DNA of 23,746 nucleotides from Bacillota bacterium (GCA_023436525.1 JAEZIW010000248.1:1-23746); one strand, 5' to 3'; positions 7,523 through 14,076 are shown, numbered from the stretch's first letter. Translations and numbers: made by a program. The notes: a model not told the origin generated them from the sequence alone.

Positions 7523-8245
7523 TCAGCCAAAATACTTGGCAGGGTCTTTGTAATTGCCGTTCACCAGATATTCAAAATGCAGATGATAGGACAGGTCGAG
7601 TTCCTTTGGCATTTCGCCGATTTTGCCGATTTGCTGGCCTGCGTTGATCTTATCGCCCTTGTTGATACTCATTTCTCCAAGACCCGCGTAAACGGTGGAA
7701 ACCTTGTCGGAATGCGATATGATGATCACGCCGCCGTCCGATTCGTCCGCATAAACATCTTCCACGGTGCCGGAGAGTGCCGCTACCACGGGCGCGTCTT
7801 TTTCGGCTTGAATGTCAACGCCGTTGTGTGTGGCCCATATGTTAAGCGACGCGAAGAAAACAAGCTCATCTCCGGAGAACGAATTGATGATTTTGCCGTC
7901 GACAGGTTTTTTCAGTGAAATGGACCCGCTGCCGTTGGTGTTGCTTTGAGCCGACGGCTTGGCCGTGGGAGACGGCGCAACGCTGGGCGTTACAGACGGG
8001 GCGGGCGTTTGAGTGGCTGCCGCCATTTCTTCTTCAAGCGAAGGAACGTCTATCAGCGACACATCGGTACCTGATTCTTCGGGAACGCTTTGTTCGGCTC
8101 GCGGCCACGCCACCAAGGCGGTGATGCCTGCGGCCACCACGCATAAAAATATCAGAACGTATAATCCCTGTTTCTGAAAAAAAGCTTTGACGGATTGTCT
8201 GTTGATTTTGTCGGAAACCTTGTCTTTGATGCTTTTAAAATTCAT
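7523..8245 (-). CDS. spoIIQ: M23 (LytM) family peptidase, SpoIIQ-like sporulation protein
   Basis: A 240-residue membrane-anchored protein: a cytoplasmic basic tail, one transmembrane helix at about 26-47, a Ser/Thr/Pro linker at about 75-105, and an M23 domain from about 110 to 240. The zinc residues look intact: H140-xxx-D144 (HNGVD), H178 and H221-L-H223 (HLHF). In Bacillus subtilis SpoIIQ lacks one zinc ligand, while the Clostridioides difficile protein keeps the site. SpoIIQ is the forespore half of the SpoIIQ-SpoIIIAH channel. The call rests on gene order (murA, spoIID, then this gene, as in other spore formers), the architecture and a sigma-F-like promoter. A general LytM wall hydrolase is the alternative. 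GGAGG precedes the ATG. Confidence 0.82.
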   Translation of the reverse strand: MNFKSIKDKVSDKINRQSVKAFFQKQGLYVLIFLCVVAAGITALVAWPRAEQSVPEESGTDVSLIDVPSLEEEMAAATQTPAPSVTPSVAPSPTAKPSAQSNTNGSGSISLKKPVDGKIINSFSGDELVFFASLNIWATHNGVDIQAEKDAPVVAALSGTVEDVYADESDGGVIIISHSDKVSTVYAGLGEMSINKGDKINAGQQIGKIGEMPKELDLSYHLHFEYLVNGNYKDPAKYFG

Positions 8246-8268
8246 TGTTTCACACCTCCACTGTTTTC

Positions 8269-8297
8269 ATCTTTCCCATTATTGCGCAAAAAAATAC
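8269..8297 (-). promoter_or_regulatory. Sigma-F-like promoter for spoIIQ
   Basis: On the minus strand, GTATT (plus 8293-8297) is followed after exactly 15 bases by GGGAAAGAT (plus 8269-8277). This is close to the sigma-F pattern GYATA-N15-GGNNANANT, with one mismatch in each box. It begins in the tail of the spoIID terminator and ends about 23 bases before the ATG. Confidence 0.5.
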
Positions 8298-8328
8298 CAG
8301 CACCGCAAAAAATGCCGTGCTGCAGGTA
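8288..8328 (-). terminator. Rho-independent terminator of spoIID
   Basis: A bulged GC-rich hairpin has arms at 8295-8306 and 8314-8328 around an A/T loop, followed on the minus strand by seven T residues (plus 8288-8294). It separates spoIID from spoIIQ, consistent with separate expression in mother cell and forespore. Confidence 0.75.
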
Positions 8329-8349
8329 TGTATCAAAATCACTGAATGT

Positions 8350-9348
8350 TTATTGAACGGTAACACCCGTAAAATAATGCGTTAAAATCTGAGTATAATC
8401 GGCTCCCTTTTTGGCCATTGCATTGGCTCCCGTTTGGCTCATACCCACACCATGCCCAAAACCGATCGTGGAAAAGGTGATGCCGTTATCGTCTTTAACG
8501 GTAAAGTTGGTTGAATTCAGAGCGAATATTTCTCGTATCTCGCGTCCGGTAAACGTTTCGTTCCCCACAGTCATGCTTTGAACGCGGCCTGAGTCAAACC
8601 GCTTGATTTCGCCGATGAGAGGTGCGTTATCAAAGCGAATGCTTGGAGAAAAGGCAGTCATCTTTTTGATGAAGTCGTCTTTGCTCACGGATACCTCGCC
8701 GTAATAACGTGACGACGACTCCTCACCTTCGCTGTCGACACTCACGAGATAAGGCAGTGCCTTGCCGTATACGTTTTCACAGTTCTCTGTTCGCCCGCCT
8801 GCCGAGGAGTGAAAAAAAACCTGAATCTCCTGTCCCTCGTAATAAATCATTTCACCGGTGGTCGTGTTCACGGCATCCACAATTTTTTGTGTGTTGACGG
8901 CGGCCTTGCTGCCCCAGTTTTTTGCCATCTCTTCGGGTGACAAATACGCCTGGCAATGGTTGCTCTGGCAGCAGATATCGGCACCCGGGTGCGCGGAGCA
9001 TCCGCCGTGATCCTTTTTGTATTGTGTGTAGGTGCGTGCGGCGACTGCCTGCGCTTTAAGCGCTTCCGTTTCGTACGAAGCGGGCATCTCGGCCGCAACC
9101 ACACCGACGAGGTATTCCTCCATCGGCATCTTGACGAGGTCGCCGTCTATCCACACCGTAATATCCGTTGATTGGGGCAGCTTAGAAATGCTGAACTCGA
9201 TATCCGGAAGCATTTCCTGCGTTTCCGGTTTTGCATTCTTTTTAACAGTCAATGCCGGCAAAACAACGGCGATCAATACAAAAACGATGATCGCGATGAT
9301 CAACGCACCTTCTCGGCTGAGACCACGCCCTCTTCTGAACAAATGCAT
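8350..9348 (-). CDS. spoIID: Stage II sporulation protein D, engulfment lytic transglycosylase
   Basis: This 332-residue protein is the SpoIID lytic transglycosylase. With SpoIIM and SpoIIP it thins septal peptidoglycan during engulfment in the mother cell. One transmembrane helix lies at 14-34. The catalytic block MEEYLVGVVAAEMPASYE places the acid Glu at E87, and EALKAQAVAARTY follows. H120, C126, H131 and C132 have the spacing I recall for the zinc site in the C. difficile SpoIID structure. The C-terminal GFGHGVGMSQTGANAMA block (around 298-314) is typical. AGGAGG sits only three bases before the ATG but nine bases before a TTG at codon 3 (9340-9342), so the true start may be that TTG. Flanked by murA and a SpoIIQ-like gene. 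Confidence 0.95.
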   Translation of the reverse strand: MHLFRRGRGLSREGALIIAIIVFVLIAVVLPALTVKKNAKPETQEMLPDIEFSISKLPQSTDITVWIDGDLVKMPMEEYLVGVVAAEMPASYETEALKAQAVAARTYTQYKKDHGGCSAHPGADICCQSNHCQAYLSPEEMAKNWGSKAAVNTQKIVDAVNTTTGEMIYYEGQEIQVFFHSSAGGRTENCENVYGKALPYLVSVDSEGEESSSRYYGEVSVSKDDFIKKMTAFSPSIRFDNAPLIGEIKRFDSGRVQSMTVGNETFTGREIREIFALNSTNFTVKDDNGITFSTIGFGHGVGMSQTGANAMAKKGADYTQILTHYFTGVTVQ

Positions 9349-9374
9349 GCACCTCCTCGTTAATGGGACATTCC

Positions 9375-9403
9375 AGTGTATGCACCAGTAACGTGATTAT
9401 GAC
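9375..9403 (-). promoter_or_regulatory. Sigma-E-like promoter for spoIID
   Basis: On the minus strand, GTCATAAT (plus 9396-9403) is followed after 13 bases by CATACACT (plus 9375-9382). This matches the sigma-E -10 pattern CATACAnT fully and the -35 pattern closely. The -35 overlaps the murA stop codon. spoIID is a known sigma-E gene in Bacillus, so the match is expected biologically. Confidence 0.65.
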
Positions 9404-10671
9404 AAACGAACGACCGACGCACCCAAACCGATCAGCTTGTCTTCGAGGTTTTCATAGCCGCGGTCGAGATGAAAGATGTCGCTGATAAGCGTATCTCCTT
9501 TTGCAAACAGTGCCGCGATGCAAAGAGACGCTCCGGCACGCAGGTCCGTTGCCGAAACCTCTGCGCCATAAAGACAGCCGGAGCCGTTGATAATGGCTGT
9601 GGAGCCTTGCACGGTGATATCCGCGCCCATCTTTTTCAGCTCGCTGACATGCAAGAAGCGGTTTTCAAATATGGTTTCGTTAACAACGCTTTGCCCTTTG
9701 GCAAGGCAGCAGGCCGCCATAAACGGCGCCTGCATGTCGGTTGGGAAGCCGGGGTATGGTGATGAGACAATCTGCATTGGGCGGGCACCGCGGCCTTTAA
9801 TGGTCAAGCCGCCTTCGAACGGAAATATTTCTGCGCCCGCTTCAATGAGCTTGCTGCAAACGAACTTTAAGTGCTGGGCGTCGGCACGGAGCAGAGAGAC
9901 ATCACCGCCCGTAACGGCAGCAGCGAGCATCAGCGTGCCCGCTTCAATGCGGTCGGAAATCGGCGTATAGTCTGTACCAAACAGTGTATCAACGCCCTGT
10001 ATCACGATGCACTCTGCGGTGGTTGTTATTTGCGCGCCCATGCTGGTTAAAAAGTTTATCAGATCGGTGATCTCGGGCTCAAAGGCCGCCCCGTGTATGA
10101 TGGTTGTGCCTTGAGCGAGTGTTGCCGCCATAATCAGATTCTCCGTCGCGCCGACCGACGGGAAACGAAGAATAACGTCCGCGCCGTTCAGCGGACGGCC
10201 CCATGCGTGAACATGGCCGTTCACCGTGACGGATTTGGCACCCAGTGCACGAAAGCCCTGTATGTGAATATCGATGGGCCGACTGCCGATTCGGCATCCG
10301 CCCGGCAGCGGCAGCGTGACGCTGCCTTCACGCGCAAGCATCGGCCCCATAAAAAGAATGGATGCGCGCAGCCGCTCCATGATATTGGCTGCAGGCGATG
10401 TGGTTTTAATCGATTTTGTCGTGATGGTGACAGTGTCATCCGACAAGCTCACCCGCGCGCCGAACGCTCTTAATAAGGTGAACATGTTTTTTACATCGCT
10501 GATGTCAGGTACCTTGCGGATGGTAACAGGCTCTGAGGTGAGCAGCGAGGCCGCGAGTATGGGCAGCACCGCATTTTTTGATGTGCTGACACTGCATTGG
10601 CCGTAAAGCGGCAGTCCGCCAGTAATCATCAGCCGTTTTCCTGGTTTTGAAGTCTGTGTCAGATTCGTCAT
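9397..10671 (-). CDS. murA: UDP-N-acetylglucosamine 1-carboxyvinyltransferase
   Basis: Cytoplasmic enzyme that transfers enolpyruvate from phosphoenolpyruvate to UDP-GlcNAc, the first committed step of peptidoglycan synthesis and the fosfomycin target. It has 424 residues from the chosen start. The substrate-binding block SKNAVLPILAASLL lies at 31-44. The fosfomycin-reactive cysteine is present as C126 in LPGGCRIGSRPIDIHIQGF. A further family block is PYPGFPTDMQAPFMA. The frame extends to an ATG at 10725, but the extra 18 residues are hydrophobic and atypical; the ATG at 10671 gives MTNLTQTSKPGKRLMITGG, closer to family length. The ribosome site before it (CAGGGATCGG) is weak. Gene order murA-spoIID-spoIIQ is conserved among spore formers. 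Confidence 0.95.
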   Translation of the reverse strand: MTNLTQTSKPGKRLMITGGLPLYGQCSVSTSKNAVLPILAASLLTSEPVTIRKVPDISDVKNMFTLLRAFGARVSLSDDTVTITTKSIKTTSPAANIMERLRASILFMGPMLAREGSVTLPLPGGCRIGSRPIDIHIQGFRALGAKSVTVNGHVHAWGRPLNGADVILRFPSVGATENLIMAATLAQGTTIIHGAAFEPEITDLINFLTSMGAQITTTAECIVIQGVDTLFGTDYTPISDRIEAGTLMLAAAVTGGDVSLLRADAQHLKFVCSKLIEAGAEIFPFEGGLTIKGRGARPMQIVSSPYPGFPTDMQAPFMAACCLAKGQSVVNETIFENRFLHVSELKKMGADITVQGSTAIINGSGCLYGAEVSATDLRAGASLCIAALFAKGDTLISDIFHLDRGYENLEDKLIGLGASVVRLS

Positions 10672-10795
10672 AACCGATCCCTGCAAAAAAGATAAGATTA
10701 TTATGTGCAGGCCGTGCAAAATCATAGCCTTAAAAATATGCCAAAGTTCGGCTTGATGGCGAGAATCAACCGAATAAAATTATTTAAAAAACAAG

Positions 10796-10824
10796 TTGAC
10801 AAATGCAAAAAAAGGAACTAATAT
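10796..10824 (+). promoter_or_regulatory. Promoter of the padR operon
   Basis: TTGACA at 10796-10801 is perfect. After 17 bases comes TAATAT at 10819-10824, a 4/6 match to the -10. The start point would fall near 10831, immediately before the inverted repeat at 10834-10879. Confidence 0.6.
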
Positions 10825-10833
10825 TACCCTATC

Positions 10834-10879
10834 AGACAGTACTCTATCACGTAGTGCACAACATGCTAGAACACTGTCT
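10834..10879 (+). promoter_or_regulatory. Inverted repeat, possible PadR operator
   Basis: The arms AGACAGT (10834-10840) and ACTGTCT (10873-10879) are exact complements. Extended to 12 bases per arm they match at 10 positions, centred near 10856. The dyad lies between the promoter and the ribosome site of padR. PadR proteins usually autoregulate by binding such dyads. A role as an mRNA stem is the alternative. Confidence 0.4.
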
Positions 10880-10907
10880 CAAAGAGTAATTGAAGAAAGG
10901 CGGCAAT

Positions 10908-11243
10908 ATGATCAGCAGTGATATTATCAGAGGTCATCTGGACCCCATTATTTTGCGCCTGATAATGGAGAAGGACCGTTACGGCTATGAGATCAGCAAA
11001 GAAATCAGCCGGCGGACTTCCGAGAGATTTGCCATTAAGGAAGCGACGCTGTACGCCGTGTTTCAGCGGTTGGAGAAAAAGGAACTGATCACCTCGTATG
11101 AGGGAGATGTTTCACTGGGCGGCAGGCGGCGGTATTACAGCATTACGCCGCTTGGGCGGGCTTTCTTTCACGAAGAGGTTGTGGAATGGCGCAAAACCAA
11201 AGAGATTGTTGATATATTTATGGAAACGGAGGAGCAGAAATGA
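10908..11243 (+). CDS. PadR-family transcriptional regulator
   Basis: A 111-residue winged-helix DNA-binding protein of the PadR family, usually a dimeric repressor. Typical features are RYGYEISKEI at 24-33 (recognition region), KEATLYAVFQRLEKKELI at 44-61, GGRRRYYSITPLGRAF at 71-86 (the wing), and a C-terminal dimerisation helix to 105. The frame opens with a TTG at 10890, but the ATG at 10908 has AAAGG seven bases upstream, so it is preferred. Its stop overlaps the next ATG as ATGA, so it is translationally coupled to the HAAS-domain gene. PadR genes next to HAAS/DUF1700-type membrane proteins are a common arrangement. Its ligand is unknown; membrane or cell-envelope stress is an inference. 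Confidence 0.93.
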   Translation: MISSDIIRGHLDPIILRLIMEKDRYGYEISKEISRRTSERFAIKEATLYAVFQRLEKKELITSYEGDVSLGGRRRYYSITPLGRAFFHEEVVEWRKTKEIVDIFMETEEQK

Positions 11244-11647
11244 AAACCATTCAGGAGCATGTGGACGCGCTGTTTCGGGAGATTCCCGACAGCGAACGTA
11301 AGGAATCATTAAAAAGAGAAATTGTTGAGAACCTTGAGGAAAAGGTGAACGATTTGATGGCTCAGGGCAAAGCGGAGGAAGACGCGATCAACCGAGCGAT
11401 TGTGGAATTCGGCGACATAAGTGACATCAGAGACGAGCTGCGTGTGCAGCAGCAGCTGCCGCTTAAAAGGAGCAGCGCGGGGCTGCAGCTTGGGTATTCG
11501 GTGGTGGGCAGCTTGCTGATTATCGGGCTTATGCTGTTTATTAACTTAAGCATTGCGCCGGGGTTCCTGTGGTGTGTTTTCCCGATTTTCGGTGTGCTGT
11601 GGTGGCCTCTTTCTATGTTCTTCCGCTGGCTGAAGTACAAAAGGTAA
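11240..11647 (+). CDS. HAAS-domain (DUF1700-like) membrane protein with one two-helix module
   Basis: A 135-residue protein. Residues 1-70 are a charged all-helical HAAS/permease-prefix-type domain, with the hallmark AIVEFGDISDIRDEL at 53-67. Residues 84-128 are a two-helix membrane hairpin: helix, N102, a SIAPGFLW turn (P107, W111), then a second helix ending WWPL (121-124), then a basic tail. This hairpin is the same unit repeated nine times in the next gene. The start overlaps the padR stop as ATGA. HAAS domains in PadR-linked proteins are thought to be cytoplasmic signalling or interaction modules, so this protein may link the regulator and the repeat protein at the membrane. That link is an inference. 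Confidence 0.8.
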   Translation: MKTIQEHVDALFREIPDSERKESLKREIVENLEEKVNDLMAQGKAEEDAINRAIVEFGDISDIRDELRVQQQLPLKRSSAGLQLGYSVVGSLLIIGLMLFINLSIAPGFLWCVFPIFGVLWWPLSMFFRWLKYKR

Positions 11648-11659
11648 AGAGGTGCTGTG

Positions 11660-13060
11660 ATGAAAAGCTATAAAACTCAGTTTGCGGTGGCGGGCGCGGC
11701 GCTGATTGCGGTGATGTTCGCTGTGGTGAATATCATCACAACGCCGGGGTTTCTGTGGTGCATTTTTCCCATATATGCCGTCACATGGTGGCCGCTCGGG
11801 GTTGTGCTGTGCGGCAAAAAGCACTATCTCGCGTTTGCGCTGGCTGGCAGCCTGCTAACGCTTGCTCTGTTGGCGGCGGTGAATCTGATCGTGACGCCTC
11901 AGTATCTGTGGTTCTTGTATATTGTACCGGTGCTGTTAATTATACCCGCCGGGGTGCATCTGCGCGGCAGGATGATTTCGGTGCCCGTCGCGGTGCTGTT
12001 CAGTGTATTGTTGATTCTTTACTTCACAATTATCAATCTGCTGCTGACGCCCGGGCGTTTCTGGGCCGTTTACCCGGTCTATGCCGCGCTCTGGTGGCCG
12101 CTGAGCCTGTGCTTTAGAAATAAACCCAAGCCGTTTTCGGTGGCCGGCTCACTGATCACCATCGTGTTTCTCATCGCTACCAACCTGATGGAAACGCCGT
12201 ACCCGTGGGCGCTGTATGCGTGCCCTCCGGTGGTGTTCTGGCCGCTGGCCATGTACGCAGGCAAGCGCTTTGGGAGGCTGGCTTTCTCTGTGGCCGCGTC
12301 GGCCGTTGTTATCGCCTATTACGGTGCGTTGAACGCATTACTTGAACCGCTCAGCCCTTGGGTGATGTTCGTGGCGTTTGGTGTGCTGTGGTGGCCGTTG
12401 TCCGTGTATTTCTACGGTCGGAAAAGCGCGCATGGCTATGCGGCCGTGATGAGCGCGCTCAGTATCGTATTCCTTGCGGCGGTGAATATGGTTTACTCGC
12501 CCGGCGCGCTGTGGGCGCATTACCCCGCGTTTGCGATACTGTGGTGGCCGATGACATTGCTGTTTGCACGCTATAAAAAGTGGCTGGCTTACGCGGTTGC
12601 CGCAACGCTTTTGAGCATCGTGTTCTTCGCTGTGGTGAATGTGACCACATCACCCGGTTTCCCCTGGAGCGTGTTCCCGTGCATGGCCATGCTTTGGTGG
12701 CCTCTCGCACTGGGCTTCAAACGAAAACCTCTCGCGCTTTCATTGGCGGGTGCGATACTTGTTATCGCCACACTGCTGACAATCAATTTGATCACCTCAC
12801 CCGGGTTCTTGTGGAGCCTATTCGCGGCGCTCGGGGTGCTGTGGTGGCCAGCCGCTGTGGTTTGCAGAAAAAGCGCGACGGCGTTGTCAGTGGTGGGCAG
12901 TCTGCTCGTTATTGCGCTTGTGGTAACGGTTAATGTCATCACGTCGCCGGGTTTCCCTTGGAGTGTTTTTGCGGTGTTTGGGGTGCTGTGGTGGCCGCTG
13001 AGCGTCGGATTTCACAATGTGCGTAAGAAAAGGCTCGCGGCTCAAAGTCCAGCAGGCTGA
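11660..13060 (+). CDS. Polytopic membrane protein of nine tandem two-helix repeats
   Basis: I do not recognise this 466-residue protein as a named family. It consists of nine units of 49-51 residues, about 18 membrane helices. Every unit has an Asn (24, 75, 126, 175, 225, 276, 327, 376, 425), a Pro five residues later, a Trp three or four beyond that, and a Pro ending the second helix. Seven units end WWP; unit 2 has IIP and unit 4 FWP. The best units read like NVITSPGFPWSVFAVFGVLW. Loops between units carry Lys/Arg, so they should be cytoplasmic, with the N-x4-P turns outside. A GTG at 11657 is possible, but GAGGT six bases before the ATG at 11660 favours the latter. It lies 12 bases after the HAAS gene, in the PadR operon. 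Transport, channel or scaffold roles are all open. Confidence 0.85.
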   Translation: MKSYKTQFAVAGAALIAVMFAVVNIITTPGFLWCIFPIYAVTWWPLGVVLCGKKHYLAFALAGSLLTLALLAAVNLIVTPQYLWFLYIVPVLLIIPAGVHLRGRMISVPVAVLFSVLLILYFTIINLLLTPGRFWAVYPVYAALWWPLSLCFRNKPKPFSVAGSLITIVFLIATNLMETPYPWALYACPPVVFWPLAMYAGKRFGRLAFSVAASAVVIAYYGALNALLEPLSPWVMFVAFGVLWWPLSVYFYGRKSAHGYAAVMSALSIVFLAAVNMVYSPGALWAHYPAFAILWWPMTLLFARYKKWLAYAVAATLLSIVFFAVVNVTTSPGFPWSVFPCMAMLWWPLALGFKRKPLALSLAGAILVIATLLTINLITSPGFLWSLFAALGVLWWPAAVVCRKSATALSVVGSLLVIALVVTVNVITSPGFPWSVFAVFGVLWWPLSVGFHNVRKKRLAAQSPAG

Positions 13061-13086
13061 CGGTGATAAAGAATCATTGCATCAAG

Positions 13087-13107
13087 AGGCAGGAATGATC
13101 CTGCTTA
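13087..13107 (+). repeat. Direct-repeat copy 1 (21 bases) left of the fold-back element
   Basis: These 21 bases match 13265-13285 at 19 positions; both end in ATGATCCTGCTT. This copy forms a GCAGGA/TCCTGC hairpin but has no T-tract. It may be an old terminator copy separated from its twin by the inserted element. Confidence 0.5.
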
Positions 13108-13131
13108 AGGCTGCTGACAAAGATCTTTCAT

Positions 13132-13238
13132 GTCATTTCGAGTGAGCGACAGCGAGTCGACTACGAAGTGGATCGAAATCCCATGTTTAAAGCGTTTTGC
13201 CATGGGATGCTCTCGTCGCTCCGCTCCTCAGCATGACA
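13132..13238. repeat. Fold-back (MITE-like) dispersed repeat, 107 bases
   Basis: The ends are TGTCAT (13132-13137) and ATGACA (13233-13238), with imperfect complementarity continuing inward (GAGTGAGCGACAGCGAG against CTCGTCGCTCCGCTC). An inner exact stem is ATCCCATG (13178-13185) and CATGGGAT (13201-13208). Such 'TGTCATTtcGAG...gcgaag' fold-back repeats are widespread, mobile-looking intergenic elements in bacterial genomes. It has no coding capacity and would need a transposase elsewhere. It lies between the nine-repeat gene and the YgjP-like gene. Confidence 0.7.
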
Positions 13239-13263
13239 ATTGGAGGAGTTTATCGTCAACTCG

Positions 13264-13291
13264 AGAAGCAGTAATGATCCTGCTTCTTTTT
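13264..13291 (+). terminator. Rho-independent terminator downstream of the padR operon
   Basis: A stem AGAAGCAG (13264-13271) with CTGCTTCT (13280-13287) and an eight-base loop is followed by a short T run. It contains direct-repeat copy 2 (13265-13285) and is the only strong terminator between 13060 and the next gene. Confidence 0.7.
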
Positions 13292-13301
13292 AGTTAACAT
13301 A

Positions 13302-13330
13302 AAGACAGCGGTAAAATATTCGTGTAGAAT
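13302..13330 (+). promoter_or_regulatory. Possible promoter placing transcription start at the YgjP-like start codon
   Basis: AAGACA (13302-13307), 17 bases, then TAGAAT (13325-13330). The -10 ends nine bases before the ATG at 13340, and no Shine-Dalgarno sequence lies between. This arrangement suits a leaderless or nearly leaderless mRNA. Confidence 0.4.
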
Positions 13331-13339
13331 ATAGTCATT

Positions 13340-14044
13340 ATGAAAAAAGATGCGGTAACGCTGAGCGGCCTTGGCTTTGAAATTCAGCGCAAAAAAATGA
13401 AGAACATGCGCATACGCGTAACCGGAGACAAGCGTGTTTGCGTGTCTGCACCGCATGGCCTGCCTGAAAACCGCATCATTGCGTTTGTCGCCCATCATGA
13501 AGCGTATATCAATGAACGCCTTGCATCGGTGGAGACAAAGCGCAGCCGCTGTTATCCGGCCGCGTATGAAAGCGGAGACAGCTTCTGCCTGGCGGGGCAG
13601 CGGTATAGGCTGCGCGTGGTGCACGATGAAAAGCCGTTCGCCGGGTTTAATGGTTCAGAGCTGGTGCTGTGTGTGCCGCCGGGGCAAAGCGCCAAAACGC
13701 TGTTTGCGCGTTACCTGTTGCGTACGGCCAAAACGGTGTTTTCCGAGCGCCTCGCAGCCATGCAAAAACGCATCAGCCCGGCGCCTTCCGGCGAGATTAA
13801 GCTCTCGGTGCGCAGCATGCTCACGCGATGGGGCAGCATCAACACAAGACGGCTGAATTTAAGCCTGTCGGTGCATCTGCTGCGATGTGAGACGGATTTG
13901 ATTGACTATGTGATCATGCATGAGCTGTGCCACTTAAAAACGCCGAACCATTCGCGAGCGTTTTACAAAGCGCTGGAAGCATACTATCCGAACCGAAGAG
14001 AGCTGGATAAAAAGCTCGAGGAATACGGCCTCGTCGATTTTTAA
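13340..14044 (+). CDS. YgjP-like (SprT/M48-related) metallohydrolase
   Basis: A 234-residue cytoplasmic protein of the YgjP/DUF45 family. The C-terminal half has the zinc motif HELCH (H194, E195, H198), followed by a third candidate ligand in NHSRAFY (H204). Before it is RWGSI at 163-167, where most relatives have RWGSC, so that cysteine is replaced. The N-terminal half is a mostly beta region with RKKMKNMRIRV. The family is predicted to have metal-dependent peptidase activity, with no established substrate. No Shine-Dalgarno sequence precedes the ATG and a -10-like TAGAAT ends nine bases upstream, so a near-leaderless transcript is possible. An internal start at Met20 or Met23 is less likely because the family N-terminal strand would be lost. 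Confidence 0.85.
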   Translation: MKKDAVTLSGLGFEIQRKKMKNMRIRVTGDKRVCVSAPHGLPENRIIAFVAHHEAYINERLASVETKRSRCYPAAYESGDSFCLAGQRYRLRVVHDEKPFAGFNGSELVLCVPPGQSAKTLFARYLLRTAKTVFSERLAAMQKRISPAPSGEIKLSVRSMLTRWGSINTRRLNLSLSVHLLRCETDLIDYVIMHELCHLKTPNHSRAFYKALEAYYPNRRELDKKLEEYGLVDF

Positions 14045-14067
14045 GTCTATGAACATCTATGGGGTTA

Positions 14068-14076
14068 TGTTAGAAT
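14068..14076 (+). promoter_or_regulatory. Extended -10 promoter for malic enzyme
   Basis: TG-T-TAGAAT at 14068-14076 is an extended -10 one base from consensus, about 34 bases before the TTG start. The -35 region is weak. It lies just after the YgjP-like stop. Confidence 0.5.

Noticed and set aside
11740..13000. Recurring CTGTGGTGGCC-like DNA words, considered as a CRISPR or DNA repeat array.
   Set aside because: They are in frame with the WWP codons, about 150 bases apart, and are protein repeats rather than a spacer array.
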